From Gnetum montanum (taxonomy: Eukaryota > Streptophyta > Gnetopsida > Gnetales > Gnetaceae): 64,000 bases of DNA. The stretch covers positions 931,359 to 995,358 of the forward strand of contig MNCI01004792.1 of assembly GCA_015680685.1 (NCBI GenBank), written 5' to 3'. Under the pieces are notes generated by a model, which was given only the letters and a program-made list of their open reading frames with translations, did not search any database and had not been told where the DNA came from. Made by a program: the position numbers and the translations under genes. Shown here in pieces: positions 33,350 to 45,382 of the stretch. The first letter of the stretch is position 1, and each line of letters starts with the position of its first letter.

Positions 33350-33525
33350 CTTGTTTTAGTTTAAGGCCATTTTGGGCTGTAACGATAGTTTAAGGCCATT
33401 TAAGGTCATATGTAGTTTTAGGCCATTTTGGGTTATTGCTAGTTTTAGGCCATTTCGGGCCATGGAGATGATGGTAAAGGAAACTTTTGCTAGTTTTAGG
33501 CCTTAGCGGGCCGTGGTGTAGTGCA
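33350..33525 (-). repeat. E3 tandem array a
   Basis: About five units contain TAGTTTTAGGCCATTTxGGGC or TAGTTTAAGGCCATTT. This is the minus-strand form of the array between protease and antisense gene. Confidence 0.75.
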
Positions 33526-33691
33526 AACGGAGGACATCTGAATGGTTTAAAGAATAACTTAGACACCTGGCGGAAACGAGTATATGTGAAGCAAACAAGG
33601 GATAGATGTATAATGGGTGTTGATTGGGTAAGGAATAGTGGAGTTGTTATGCTACATGAGTAACGATCATCCTCGAAACTACTTTCTAACT

Positions 33692-34570
33692 CGTTGTGGG
33701 TTTTGCGACACGTAAGGCCGAGAGGCTTTATTGTAGTATTATTCTACATTATCGTCTACCACTTGAAAAGGTAACTCGGCCCACATAGCTTCATTTTTTG
33801 TGTCAGAATCTTGGGCCGACTCTTTTCTCAAATAGTTAGTATTGGCAGAAATAGGTGCCTCATTCTCAAAGGTTATGACCTCTGAACCCTACTTCATATC
33901 TACATTATTTATTGCCTGGGTTGTTACCTCGTCACCATGGATCACCACCTCCCTACCTATGTAAGGTTGATGGATTTCCTAATGTATGGGTGAAGAGATG
34001 GCCCTGAGTTGGGCTAACCATGATCTCCCCAAGATCAGGTTAAACCCAAGTATCTCTTCCACCATGATAAACGTCGCACTTGTGGGGAACTAGTCCCCTA
34101 CCATAAAGTTAATGTGGACGGTGCCTTTCACAACTACCCATGCCCCATTGAATGAATTCAGACATGACATTGTCATGGGATTGATTTGCTTTGCAAAACC
34201 CAGTTTTTCCACTATGGGGAATGGGATGATGTTCGTAGTAGCCCCATCATCAACATGCACTCTTCGAATCTTATGTTGGCCAACCTAAATTGTGATGAAT
34301 AGGGGTGTTATTGTCACCAAACCATTTTCAGGGTCTTCCTTAATGAACTTGTCATAGAATGTCAATTGGGATGGTCGTGGTTCTTCGGGCGTAGAAGGAA
34401 GCATAACCAAATGGATTGCTTTCTCGTCTATTGGCATGTTCTTGTCAACTAGTATGGATGTTAACATGCGAACCAAAGCCTTGCAATGTGCCATGGAAGT
34501 CATTACCAAGTTGTATAGGCTCAACATTGTGTTTTTTCATTTTAGAGCCTGTTTTACCTAAGTAAGAGTG
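33692..34570 (-). pseudogene. E3 aspartic protease with linker
   Basis: The linker LSLYNLVMTSMAHCKALVRM and MLPSTPEEPRPSQLTFYDKF run in one frame into RRVHVDDGATTNIIPFPIVE (active-site Asp kept), FNLILGRSWLAQLRAISSP and EIHQPY. It ends at a TAG near 33692 after a KPTTS-like end or in a neighbouring frame near the same place. At least four stops. It supplies the reference frame used to judge the E2 gag-protease junction. Confidence 0.8.
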
Positions 34571-37473
34571 CTTAGAAGGTCTTTTTTACCTTCCTGTTGT
34601 TTACCACCCTTCTCTTCCTTCATTCATCCTAGAAGACAAATTTCTCGAGGAGGAGTAGTTTTGGGTTTGGGGCTAGACCCTTTCGGGTGAGGTGGAAATG
34701 ACCGTGCATGTGTAGCGACGTTAACGTTTGGTGACGAGGTGGGCATAGATGTAGAGGATGAAGGGGTAGGCTTTGAAGGACCTAGGGTGATATGTTCCGT
34801 AGCCATTTCACCTATTATATGCTCTTCCCATTTTCTTGAACAAGAAGGTTGTGATGCCGTCTTATGCTGGATTTGTGGAATGGGGGCAATTGAGTGGTTT
34901 GGCCCCTTGATGATGAATGGTTTTTGTGGCATTAGTGCGGGTGGTGGTGCAATTTTGATTATAGAAGGTGTAGTGGTGGATGTCTGAGGAGGGACCTTAA
35001 GACAAAAAGTTGCTACAGTGTCTTTTTTTCCATTGTTGGTGTCGCTGCGCTACGTTGAGGTATACGAACCACAAACAGCTGTTGTGGTGGTTTCAGATTA
35101 CCTTCTACACCAATCATGTTAATGATGTACCCTGTGTCGTTAGCATTGAGGGGGTCCTTATAAACATGCATGGATTGATTTTCAGGGCAGACGAGGTTGC
35201 TTTCGTCTAGCACCAACTTCCCCTGATCAATCATCTGTTCAATGTCATCTTTTAAGGCCAGACAATAATCCGTGTCGTGATCACAAAGTTGGTGGTAGTC
35301 ATAGAACTACTCTAGCCTAAAGTCCTTAGGAATTGGTGGCTCATTGGGCATAGTCAAAGAGGGATTCCTAAGGAGCTTGCAGTACTACTGATCTCATTTG
35401 GTCACCTCCTCTAACATCTACTTATGTTGAATGTACCCTACCCCTAGGAATTACTTTAGAAGTTCTGAAGGCTTGACAGGTAGCGGGGTGTACTTTGAAC
35501 GATCTTTACTCTCGAAGTTGGGTTTAGGCAGGGTGGGTGCCTCGGGTGCCAACATGGAGGGTTGCGCAGTGTTGCTTGGGCTAGGTGCAGGGTTAGTTGG
35601 TGTTGTTTTTGCTTTCTTATTATTATTATTGTTGGGCTTGGCCTCGTTGGCCACAGAGGCTACCGCGGCCTTTGCGGCCTTGCCGTTGTCTTTGTTCTTT
35701 TTGGTATGTGAATTTTTATATGCAATAGAGGCCGAGTCCCTACTGGCTTCAACTACATCTTGTATGTTTTTTTTTATGCAAAAGCTTAACTAAGAGTACG
35801 TGATGTTAGATAATATAGCTTGGATTTGATGAAATCATTTACCGCCACCTTGAAGTTGGCTAGTAAATGGGCCTCCGCGATAGGCTCATAGATCTCATTC
35901 AAGGTGGCATTCCACCACTGTATAAACCATTGCATAGACTCTAGCAGGTCTTGCTTAACACCTATTAACTAATCCAATGTGACTTTGGGCTTCAGGTTAT
36001 ACTTGAAGCAGGTCACGAACTAGGTCAGTAGCTCCTCCAATGTAGAGATGGAGGAGTGCGAGAGTGTGTGGTACCAGTCTAAGGCTTTGCCTGTCAGAGA
36101 CATAGCAAAGACATGAATGATGGTGTGTGGCCATTGTTATAGCAACAAATATTTAGATCTAAATCCTACCATATGTTCGTTCAGGTCGTCCTCCCCATTG
36201 TATTTCGTAAATTGGGGGAACAGCATCCTAGGGGATAATGTAAGCATAGGAACTGTTGGGCTGATTGGGTTGTCATGGTAGAAATCCATGATCTACACTG
36301 TGTCAGAACCAGTGGCTTTGAGACATTTAACCTCTTCAGTAAGGATCTAAATAAGTTGAAATGTTTGATCCAAATGTGGAGATGACACAAACTATTGTAG
36401 GGTTGCAGGGGCAACCATCGTTTGTGGCGTAGTGTGGGCAGCAACTTGGCTCATAGGGGGGGCCATTGGGACTACCCTTGTAAGGGTGCTACTTGTGTAG
36501 TCCACCACCCAGGGGGTGGTGCTATTGGAGCAGTGGATTCTAGTGGTGTTGCAGGGTTGGCCATTTGCATGACCGATGGAATGGGCCATAGTCCCACGCT
36601 TGGTTGTGATACCTATGGGACTTGGTATGTTTGGTGATAAGGGTGCTGTGACATCTAGTGGGGTTGTGAGGTAGGGAGAAAAGTGGCTGGGGTCCACCAT
36701 GTGGTTAGGGCTAGACCTATTGTTGATGATGGAATAGATGCAAATGATGAGGTAGGAGTGGAGGCTCTAGGCAACTGTGAAGTAGACGCGGTGTGTATGT
36801 AGGGAAATGTGGGCATAACTAGCACCTAGTATGAGGATAGGACAGAATGAGGGGGGAGAGTGCCTGCATATGAAACTGAGGGAAGAACCTACTGATATGC
36901 TGAGGGTGCAGGATGGCTACCCATTACTAATGAAAGCATAGATTGAGGTAGATTTTTGGTGATCACAAAGGGAGCTATCTTGAAAAGGGGGTTTGACTTG
37001 AAGGCCATGGCAGAAGGGATGCTTATAGGGTAATTTTGGCCACCCCCCTCGAACTGGGAGTCCAGATCTTCCTGCCTATCTTGGAATGCTTCATTATAAT
37101 GGGATAGCATATCCCACTCCCTAAGCCTAGTAACTCATAGCAGCTAATCAAAGATCCACTGATACATCTCCGTTAGGGGGATGGAAACGTTGGGGTTAGG
37201 GATAAACTCCCTTCCACACTAATAAAGGAGCTTGAAACTATGCATGTGCTTAAGTTCTTGGTGATCTAGGGGTAAATCTACCTAGAACTTTACGTAGATG
37301 AAGTCGTAATGCTCTACATCTTGTGCCAAGAACTTGGGTGACAAGTGTCGAATCCTAAGGGATTGGCATGGTGCCATCACCAAGCAAGGTGGCTGCTCAG
37401 CACCCATGGTGCTCTGAGCTAAGAAAGGAGCCTCAAGGGTTGAGGTGGAAACAACAGTCGTTGTCAGAATCAT
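34571..37473 (-). pseudogene. E3 gag polyprotein
   Basis: The start ATG at 37473 gives MILTTTVVSTSTLEAP, aligned with E1 and E2. The capsid core at about 35750-36300 reads FTKYNGEDDLNEHM, VFAMSLTGKALDWYHTLSHS and FKYNLKPKVTLD, then EIYEPIAEAHLLANFK and DFIKSKLYYL. A stretch with five Asn (NNNNNKKAKTTPTNP, about 35600-35640) precedes FESKDRSKYTPLPVKPSELL. The knuckle-like segment is at about 35200-35300. Two PF(I/V)-type motifs (KPFIIKGP, QLFVVRIPQ) follow. Broken by many stops and frameshifts. Confidence 0.82.
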
Positions 37474-37696
37474 CTTGCGTAGTGAAAACAAGGGGAAAGA
37501 GCAAACTAGGAAACAAAGAAATCAAGAGGGGATCAAAGGGTTTTCATCCTACCGTATTCCAAAGGAACTATTGTTGTGATCAATCTACACCACACGATGC
37601 ATAAATAATCAAAAAATGGGATCACATTTAGGCTAGTGCATGACGGGGTTCAAAGAGCATGCAGGACTACATGTAGGACACAGAAAAGGCACCAAA

Positions 37697-37720
37697 GGCC
37701 CTCCTTATAATGCCAAAAAT
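37697..37720 (-). other. E3 primer-binding site
   Basis: The minus strand reads ATTTTTGGCATTATAAGGAG just inside the LTR. TTGGC keeps the TGG needed to pair with a tRNA CCA end, so this is the least damaged primer site of E1-E3. The tRNA is not assigned. Confidence 0.55.
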
Positions 37721-39518
37721 TGTAGCGATTGAAAACATCAGTAGCTGGAACACCGAGAGATTACCAGGTGAATAGTTTAACCCTGGATCCATGTGAGGGC
37801 CATGCTAGAGAAAAATGGAAGCGGGGCACCTTGAACAGTCTCGTCGATCAAATAGGGACTTAGTCCATGTATCTTAACCTTATGTAAAAGTTGTTTCAAA
37901 GGCAAGGCGCACAACGTAAATCAATGATCAGTAAATGTAGAATGGAGAAAATAATGCAAAACAACGATAATAGTAAAGAAATAGTGAAACAAACTCAAGT
38001 GAGAAAATGCACTGTCCCAAGGTCATGGATTCGATTCTTTGCCTTGTTTGAAAGGTGTACAATAGGTCATGCAATTCCGGAGACATACAAGGGTAACTAG
38101 AATGCTCAAGGGAAATTCCAACTATGCTTTCTGGAGGCCAACTTAAGAGGAAACTGCAACAAGAAGCCAATCAAGAAGCCAACTAGCCAATGCAAAAAGC
38201 CAACAAGCCAACTGCTCTTGTCAATGCAAAAATGCAAACTCTTTGAATAAAAAATTCAACCCTTTGAGCATTGTATGCTAGGGTATTTATAGGGCCAGGA
38301 GCAAGTGAGAAATGAGGCCTAGATGCCACATGTCCTAGACCCCACAAGATGTTGACGTGCCTGTACCATGTAGGTGTGTGATGCTGGACATGAATTTGGC
38401 TACGTTGTGACTATACCTCTGGGACTGCATGTGCCAAGATTAGTCTCTTAACAATGTAAAAAATGGAGCTTACACTCCAGGACTATGTCTTCCCTTCTCT
38501 TATGAGCAAGGTTAAGCCTAGGAACAATGTTTTGGGGGCTAACCAGGGGGTGTACAAAATGGAGTGAAATTGTTGATTCCGCCAAGGGGATGCCAGAATA
38601 AGGAAGATTTCTATCAACAAGTTCTAGAACTACCCAAAGATGTCTTGATGCTTCCGTACCAGTGTTGTGTTACTCATGCTATGGAGTTCATTGGCGTAGC
38701 GTAAGTGGCTGCTCGCTACGTCGCATAGCATAGCGTAGTCACTGGTTTTGACTAGAACTTGTGCTGAAGCTTAAAACATTTGTCTAAGGCTTAGACATGC
38801 TAATGTTTACAACTTTTTTCTTTCATGTGGGAGAACTTTTGAACTCGCGGAACTCATGTTTGGAACACTTTTTCTACTTTTTCATTGTTGCTACCCTATG
38901 CTACGCTATGTAGCGTAGCACAGTGTAGCGGCTAGCGTATCATGCATCCTTGTTTAATTGACTACTTTCTAACAAGAAACTTTGCTTGAGGTCTGAGAAC
39001 TAAGTGGGGTAGGGAGTTTTTGAAGGCCAAATTCTTGTCAAAGTATTGTTTTCTTGTTGGGATCATTTTTCAAAATGGGCCTTTCTACCTTGCTTTTTCT
39101 ACGCTATGCTACGCTATAGAACGTAGCATAGCGTAGCACTTTGTGTTAACTGAATTCTGCTTTGTCTTCGCAATCACTTTGTCACTTTGCACTTGGATGC
39201 TTGAGCAACTATCTTTCAAGGCTTACTACGCTACATAGCGTAGTGTAGCATAGCATAGCAGACTTATTCACTAGAAAACTTGCCAAGCTATTTTGCTCAT
39301 CCCAAACACTTTCGGCAACTCCTACCATAGTTTCTAGATAGACTATCAGCTGGGTTTATTGTCCAACTGGGTAGGCTAGAGAGTCCATTGGGCCTATCAG
39401 CTCTGGAGATAGAAAACTTGTTAGATTGGACAGTCCAACCTTAGTGCCTACATTTTCCTGCTAAACTGTCATGATGCTACACTTTTGGAAGTCCTTGCTT
39501 AAATTTTATGGTGTTTCA
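37721..39518 (-). repeat. E3 5' LTR (about 1.8 kb)
   Basis: Plus-strand TGTAGCGATT to GGTGTTTCA, i.e. TG/CA ends in element orientation. TATA box on the minus strand at the GTATTTATAGGG block near 38282. Palindromic GCTATGC/GCATAGC clusters at 38690-38740, 38890-38940, 39098-39140 and 39225-39262. Next five bases: CCATC. Confidence 0.88.
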
Positions 39519-40990
39519 CCATCATGTGTGTGTTTCCCATTTCACTCACTAGCAAGGCCTTAGACTGGTATCACATGCAACCCAAGGCCTCAATCTCCTC
39601 TTTGGAGGATCTCATAAGCAAGTTTGTGACACGCTTCAAGTACAACCTAAAGCCTGAATCAACCCTCAACCAGCTGATGCAAGCTAAGAAGGGGCCTCTA
39701 GAGCCCGTGCCAAAATTCCTCCAATGTTGGAATGCTACATTTAGTGAAATTCATGAACCCTTAGCAAAGACACATCTACTGGCCATCTTCAAAGGTGTAG
39801 TTAATGACTTCATCAAGTCCAAACTGTATTATCTAGCCCTAAAGTCTCTTAGCCAAGCCTTTGCCCAAACAAAAGGCATAGAGGAAACAGCGTAAGCTAG
39901 CAATGACCCATCCTACATGGCCTATAGAAATCAACATGCTTACAAGCAGAACAATATAGTGGCAACAATGGTTACAAGCATAAAAGTAACGAACTAGCAC
40001 CCAACAGCTAAGTAGCCCAAGACCTCAGCTGACAAAATCGCCAACTCTAGTGCCAACTTGCCTACATCGGTAGGGGCCACCCCAAGGCCCAACTTTCAAC
40101 GTAAGGACTACTCAAAGTATACACCACTACCAATGGAACCCTCTGAACTACTAGAGAAACTCCTAAAAGTTGGAAAAATTTAATACAAACACGTATTGGA
40201 GACTACTCGCCAAAGACATGATAGGTACTACAAACTACTAAGGAACCCTACTTCAACAATACCAAACAAGCCTCTAGTTCCACAACACTTCAAATTGGAC
40301 CAATACTACCATTACCACCAATTGGCTAGTCATAGTATGGACAACTATCATTCTTTTCAGGACGACTTGCAAAGAATGATAGAATGGGACCAACGGGTGC
40401 TTGATACGATGAATCAATCCAACACAGACAATGCTTCCTATGTCATAGACTCCATTAGCATAGGTGGCAAGCCCAAACTTGCACAAAAACTTTTTGTGAT
40501 CCATGTGTCTTCTAATAAGCCAAGGGTCCCCTTAGCCTCCATAAGTAAGAGGCCTCCTTTTTTTATCAAAGTGCACCTCAGGCACCCACAACACCCTTTG
40601 TGGTCAAAGTTCCACAGCAATCTTCTGCTAAGACGTTAAAATGGCATGACACAGCAACAACAATCGCTAAGCAACCTTTTGTCATCAAGGTGCCACAATA
40701 AGTTGGTCACACAACAACTCCTCCAATAACTTCTAAATCACCATTTTTCATAAGGGTACCACAACATGATGGCCCCTCACCTACCTGAAGCCTAATAGTG
40801 GGCAATGTCTCAATATCTCCTCCCTTGAGGGTTGACCTCACTAGCAACTTGGGTAGGCATACCAAATGGCAACACAAGAGGATAAACAAGCACCTCGCAA
40901 CCCCCATGGCCAAAGCAAAGGCCACAACTAGCAAACAACAACCAAACACTGGTGTCCCTACCTCCAAGTAGGCAAAGCAAACCAAGCCCA
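39519..40990 (+). pseudogene. E4 gag, C-terminal part
   Basis: It begins inside the capsid core (SLTSKALDWYHMQPKASISS, FKYNLKPESTLNQLMQAKKG) and continues with EIHEPLAKTHLLAIFKGVVN, FIKSKLYYLALKSLSQAFAQ, DYSKYTPLPMEPSELLEK and KLLRNPTSTIPNKPLVP. The zinc-knuckle region is largely replaced by HSMDNYHSFQDDLQRMI. It then has at least four copies of a PF(V/F)I(K/R)VPQ motif (about 40480-40770). Stops and a frameshift near 40640 break it. Confidence 0.82.
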
Positions 40991-41920
40991 AGTCCCCTAT
41001 GCTAGAGATCTGTCTCTCAAGCCACATGGAGGAAGTCAAGGCCAACACAACAGCTAACAACAAGGACTTCATAGCTACACTAACCCAGGTGAAACAAATG
41101 CTTAAGCAAAAGAACAAAAAGTTGAGCTTGTACAACCTAGTCATGACCTCATCTACTCACTGCCAGCATTGGCCCAAATCTTGGCATTCATTCCTATTAC
41201 GGAGGACATCCCTGCAGGTGAGGCATCCATCCATGCAACGATGTTGCCTTCTACACCACAAGAATTGGGTTCAACATCTCTAGCCTTTCACAACGATGTA
41301 ATCAAAGTCAACCCCAAACGAGGTAAGATCACTAAAGCTCCACTATCCATTAGCATACATGTTGGGTAATGTACCATTCGCAAAGTGCATGTCAATGATG
41401 GTGCAGCAATGAACGTAGTCCTGTACTCCGTCATCGACAAACTAGACTTAGTGGATGAAATCAAGCCAACCAAAACCATGTGTCTATAATTCTTCAACGA
41501 ATCATGTGTCATAGTCAGGGGTACAATTAGCTTAGCCTTTGTGGCTAGAGAGAAATTTCCCACTAGTGTAGATTTCACTATCATAAAGGAGATGCCATGT
41601 TTCAACATGATTTTAGGCAAGCCTTGGCTAGCCCAACTAAGGGCCATCTCCTCTCCCATCCACCAAGAAATCCACCTTCCATACGAAGGGGGTCAATTCA
41701 TCATCCATGGTGATGACGCTTCCTCTTTAACTATCCATGACATAGACATGGCACAAGTTTCAGAAGAAGAGTTCTTTGGTGGTACACCTATAGCAACCAA
41801 TGCAGCATCTAAGGCTAAGACACTTGAATGAGTGGTTGAAGCCAATAGCCTCCTAGAGGATCCTAAGATTTTCACACCCCTGAATCCACACCTGATTAGG
41901 AAGAAACAATGTGATCAAGA
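40991..41920 (+). pseudogene. E4 aspartic protease with linker
   Basis: The linker MEEVKANTTANNKDFIATLT and LSLYNLVMTSSTHC lead into PITEDIPAGEASIHATMLPS and, after a frame change, IRKVHVNDGAAMNVVLYSVI with the active-site Asp, MILGKPWLAQLRAISSPIHQ and EIHLPYEGG. The stretch 41541-41831 has no stop. It ends near DPKIFTPLNPHLIRKKQ. Confidence 0.82.
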
Positions 41921-42149
41921 CTTTTTCTTGGCCAAAAATACATTAAGCACTAGCTCATCCCTTGCCTTCATTGGCCATGCATTTTTGGTTTTTTCTTGGG
42001 TTGCATTTGTTCATGCATTTACATTTCACCTATTTTCCTAGTTCACATAGTACTTTTCTTTGTTTACGCATTTCTACTTTATTTACACATCCATCCACTT
42101 AGCTTATGCATTGCATTTAAAAAACATAAAAAACAATAATAAAAACACA

Positions 42150-42205
42150 TGGCCTAAAAAGGCCTTAAACTAGCCTACGACCCAGAACGACCTAAAACTA
42201 TCACT
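42150..42205 (+). repeat. E4 tandem array a (two units)
   Basis: ATGGCCTAAAAAGGCCTTAA then ACTAGCCTACGACCCAGAAC then GACCTAAAACTATC: a shortened array after protease, as in the other elements. Confidence 0.6.
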
Positions 42206-42354
42206 TTTTTCATTACTTTTCTTTCATTCATACATTTTAACTCTATTTACGACAAGTGTTGTTTGATGTTGTTTTCTTCTTAGTTGATTTTTGTAGGATC
42301 TTGCAAGTACACAGGATGACTATGCATGCAACATCGCACCTTACACAAGCAAGG

Positions 42355-42830
42355 TAACCACTAGTCCGCTATGACTATAAACTAGCACGAATAGTCTGCT
42401 ATGACTATAAACTAGCATAGATAGTTCACTATGACTATAAATTGGCACAACTCGTCCTTGGATCATAACATTAAACTGGAACAACAGCTCATCCTTAGGT
42501 CATGATGTTAAACTAGCACAATAGCTCATCCTTGGGTCATGACGTTAAACTGGCACAATAGCTCATCCTTGGGTCATGACGTTAAACTGGCACAATAGCT
42601 CATCCTTGGGTCATGATGTTAAACTGGCACAATACCTTATCCTTTGGTCATGATGTTAAATTGGCACAACAGCTCATCCTTGGGTCATGACGTTAAACTA
42701 GCATAATATCCACTATTTTCTATGACATTAAACTAGCATCCAATGGTCTGCTAAGACTATAAACTAGCACATCACAGTCTTCCAAGACCTTAAACTGTGT
42801 TCACAATCTACCAGGACTTTAAACTGACAT
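42355..42830 (+). repeat. E4 tandem array c with a 37-bp subunit
   Basis: About a dozen units contain AAACTGGCA or AAACTAGCA cores. From about 42450 to 42710 six units of 37 bp (start CAATAGCTCATCCTTGGGTC, then ATGACGTTAAACTGGCA) are nearly identical, far more uniform than elsewhere. The TCCTTGGGTCATGAC part matches TCCCTGGGTCATGAC in E2 array c, which identifies it as the post-integrase array. Confidence 0.85.
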
Positions 42831-42839
42831 GTTTTTTAT

Positions 42840-43940
42840 CTTTTGGAGCACTTACCATTAATGCAGCCTTGGTGGCACTCACAACATCATCGCCTCCCAC
42901 CATTCTCCTGATCTTTCAAAGAACTTGCCATTAGTGTAGCCTTTAGAGGACTTGCAACATCATTACCCCAACACTTTCACTAGCTTCCTGAGCACTTGCA
43001 ACTAACATAACATTTGACACATTTACAACATCTTTGCATCTAGCACATGTAGCATCTTCACATGAGGCATTTACACTTGCATTTCATGTTGTGTGGTTTT
43101 CTTATCTTCTTGGAGTTGTGTTTGCAGGATGAAGCCTCAAAGGTAGTTGTGCAAATATGCATCCCATTATAGTAGCAAGTCACCACATTGCTCTAATATG
43201 CATGATTGGACTAGTTAAGCCACTCAAGAGTGCACATCACCCTCATTCCTGTTACAGCCTATGCACATCCACTCCTTCATCCCAAAATTCTCTCATCCCC
43301 CACATACTCATGATTACACATCCCTCAAATGCATACACACTATGATGCATATGGCATTCTCTTCACATCAACTATAGAACCCATGGTCAATGTAACACAA
43401 CTCATCTTTTGGGGAGCCTCTATGGTGTGGTCAAAGCCTAAGCAGATGAAACACGAATCATCCCTGGGAGGAAACATCTATCCTATAGATGTGATGTGGA
43501 TGCATCAAAATAAATCCCATCTTCTTGATGGCCAACTTATAGCTAACATTAAGTAGTAAGCCGAACTCAACAAAGGTTCAACTTGTAGCAAAAACAAATG
43601 GGGAAAACCACATCCCCAAGCAAATTGACAACACTGCAGCTTCACAATTGGCCTAGACTTAGATTGACTTTGATGCTCTCATAAGCACTCTGACAATAGG
43701 TCAATGTTTTAGGGGCAAGCCACTTCATACCATGGTCATTGTTAGCCATGCTAAATTTTCATTTTACATCATGATCCACTGTTTGCATTTCATTTCCACC
43801 ATTTAAATGTCATCTCCCTAGCATTGCCTATCCCCCTTGTCCCTCAACATAACCTTATTCCCATAGCACTTTTGAGCATGGTAAAATGACATTTGATCTT
43901 GTACCAACGAGTAATGTTGATGGCATGTTTGATATTGTGT
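42840..43940 (+). other. E4 region between array c and 3' hairpin
   Basis: No recognisable protein. An acceptor-like TTGGAGTTGTGTTTGCAG|GAT is near 43110-43130. It corresponds to 26086-27211 in E2. Confidence 0.45.
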
Positions 43941-43949
43941 TTTGTATTT

Positions 43950-44002
43950 CTTTGTCGATGTCTCTCGAGCCACTCCTCTAGACATAAACCAAGAGGGTCC
44001 AT
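43950..44002 (+). promoter_or_regulatory. E4 polypurine tract and hairpin
   Basis: Arms CTTTGTCGATGTCT (43950-43963) and AGACATAAACCAAG (43980-43993) pair with three mismatches. AACCAAGAGGGTCCAT runs to the LTR start at 44003. Same position and layout as in E2 and E7. Confidence 0.6.
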
Positions 44003-45382
44003 TGAAACACCACAAAATTTTATGTCTTGGCATCTTGACTGCAAATATGGCTAAGTGTCAAAATAGTGGCACTTTGCCCATATTTTTCCAAGTTTTGAGT
44101 GTAGTTAGCTCCAACTGCTAGATTTGCATAATTTTTCTAAGTGTTAGAATGCTGGCACTTTTTGCAGATTCACATGTCACCTTGTTATGCTACGTAGCAT
44201 AACACCATGTCTACTACAACATAGCACCATGTTACACTGCGTAGCATAGCACCATGTCTACTACAACATAGCACCCTGTCACGCTACGTATCATAGCACC
44301 ATGTCTACTACAACATAACACCCTGTCACACTATGTAGCGTAGCACCATGTCTACTACAGCATAGCACCCTGTCATGCTGCATATCATAGCACCATGTCT
44401 ACTACAGCATAACACCCTGTCACGCTGCATAGAATAGCACCATGTCTACTACAACGTACCACCATTTCTACTACAGCGTAGCACCATGTCTACTGCAACG
44501 TAGCACCCTATCTACTACAACATAGCACCCTATCCAGCATTATAGCCAACATCCTATGTCCCGCACATAACATGGGATGAGTGTGGTTCCACCCACTGCA
44601 CTGCCACATGGCACTTGATCCACATTTTGGGCTAACCCTAGCCCTATAAATGCCCCTACATCCTCTTTTGAAAAGAAAAGGGAAGAAGGGTTGGCATTCA
44701 TTTTCTCACCAGTAAGGTAGTTGGCACTTCCATTTGGCATTTGTTACTTTGGCATCTTGACACTTAGCTTTGTGGATGAATGAGACCCATAGCACACTAC
44801 ACGGGTAGAGAGGCATAGCTACATCACACAGTACATTGCATTCCCATTGCAGCCCTATAGAACATCACATGATACACCATGGTTATCAACCCAACAGGGA
44901 CAATCCAACATAGTAAGAACTCGACTTCACAACCTGACACCATCGAGGCTGTGACTGCACTCCCACTACGCCTATTGTACACTATGTATCCCTTTGTGAA
45001 TCAGCTATGCTCCCTCTTTTAGGGTAGTCCACTACTATTCTTAAACTCTGTTACATTTCTCAAGCATTTCTCTTTGGCATTCAGTGTAACACTTGTATTT
45101 TCTCACCTTTCATACATATTTGTGCATTCACATCATAGTTCTCAGGTCAAGACACCCTGCTACACTTTAACCTAGCTGAACTCGATGCTTGCACGTGACA
45201 TAGTATAAACTCTTCTCACACATGGTCATTTTAATGACACATAAGTCCTTATCTTATCGACAAGATCATTCAGGGCACCCCATTTCCATTTTCTCTAGCA
45301 CGACCCTCTCACAGATTTAGGGTTAGGCTGTATACCCAATGATCTCTCGGTGTTCCAGCCATCAACATTTTTGGACGTCACA
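44003..45382 (+). repeat. E4 3' LTR (1,380 bp)
   Basis: It starts TGAAACACCACA and ends TTGGACGTCACA. TATA box CCCTATAAATGCCC near 44648. The block ACAAGATCATTCAGGGCACC near 45262 matches the ends of the other LTRs. The following five bases are CATTC, where E5 protease coding resumes (PITKDI). Confidence 0.85.
44185..44530 (+). repeat. Tandem repeat inside E4 LTR
   Basis: About seven units of roughly 60 bp alternate TAGCACCATGTCTACTACAA with CATAGCACCCTGTCACGCTA and a CGTAGCATAG-type palindrome half. They replace the longer palindromes present in the E1, E3 and E7 LTRs at the same relative place. Confidence 0.8.

Larger units (their letters stand above)
28715..39518 (-). mobile_element. E3: Tat/Ogre-like Ty3/gypsy element, right part
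   Basis: The minus-strand element has its 5' LTR at the right end, then leftwards gag, protease, array a, and the antisense gene on the plus strand. It is split by E2 (11265-28714), continues left of E2 with array b and the start of pol (10294-11264), and is split again by E1. Its own LTR abuts E4 gag at 39519, breaking the capsid core before SLTSKALDWY, so E3 inserted into E4. Confidence 0.85.
39519..45382 (+). mobile_element. E4: gag-protease-only derivative, 3' part
   Basis: This plus-strand element is entered by E3 within gag. It keeps gag C-part, protease, a short array a, the pre-pol acceptor (42291-42296), array c, the 3' region, the hairpin and a 3' LTR. The antisense gene and the whole of pol are absent: 60 bp after the acceptor the sequence is already array c. 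The LTR ends at 45382 in the protease of E5. E4 is therefore a non-autonomous internal-deletion form. Confidence 0.8.

Noticed and set aside
42450-42710. Regular 37-bp repeats that could look like a CRISPR array
   Set aside because: There are no separate unique spacers, the units abut as a tandem repeat, and the setting is a plant retrotransposon.
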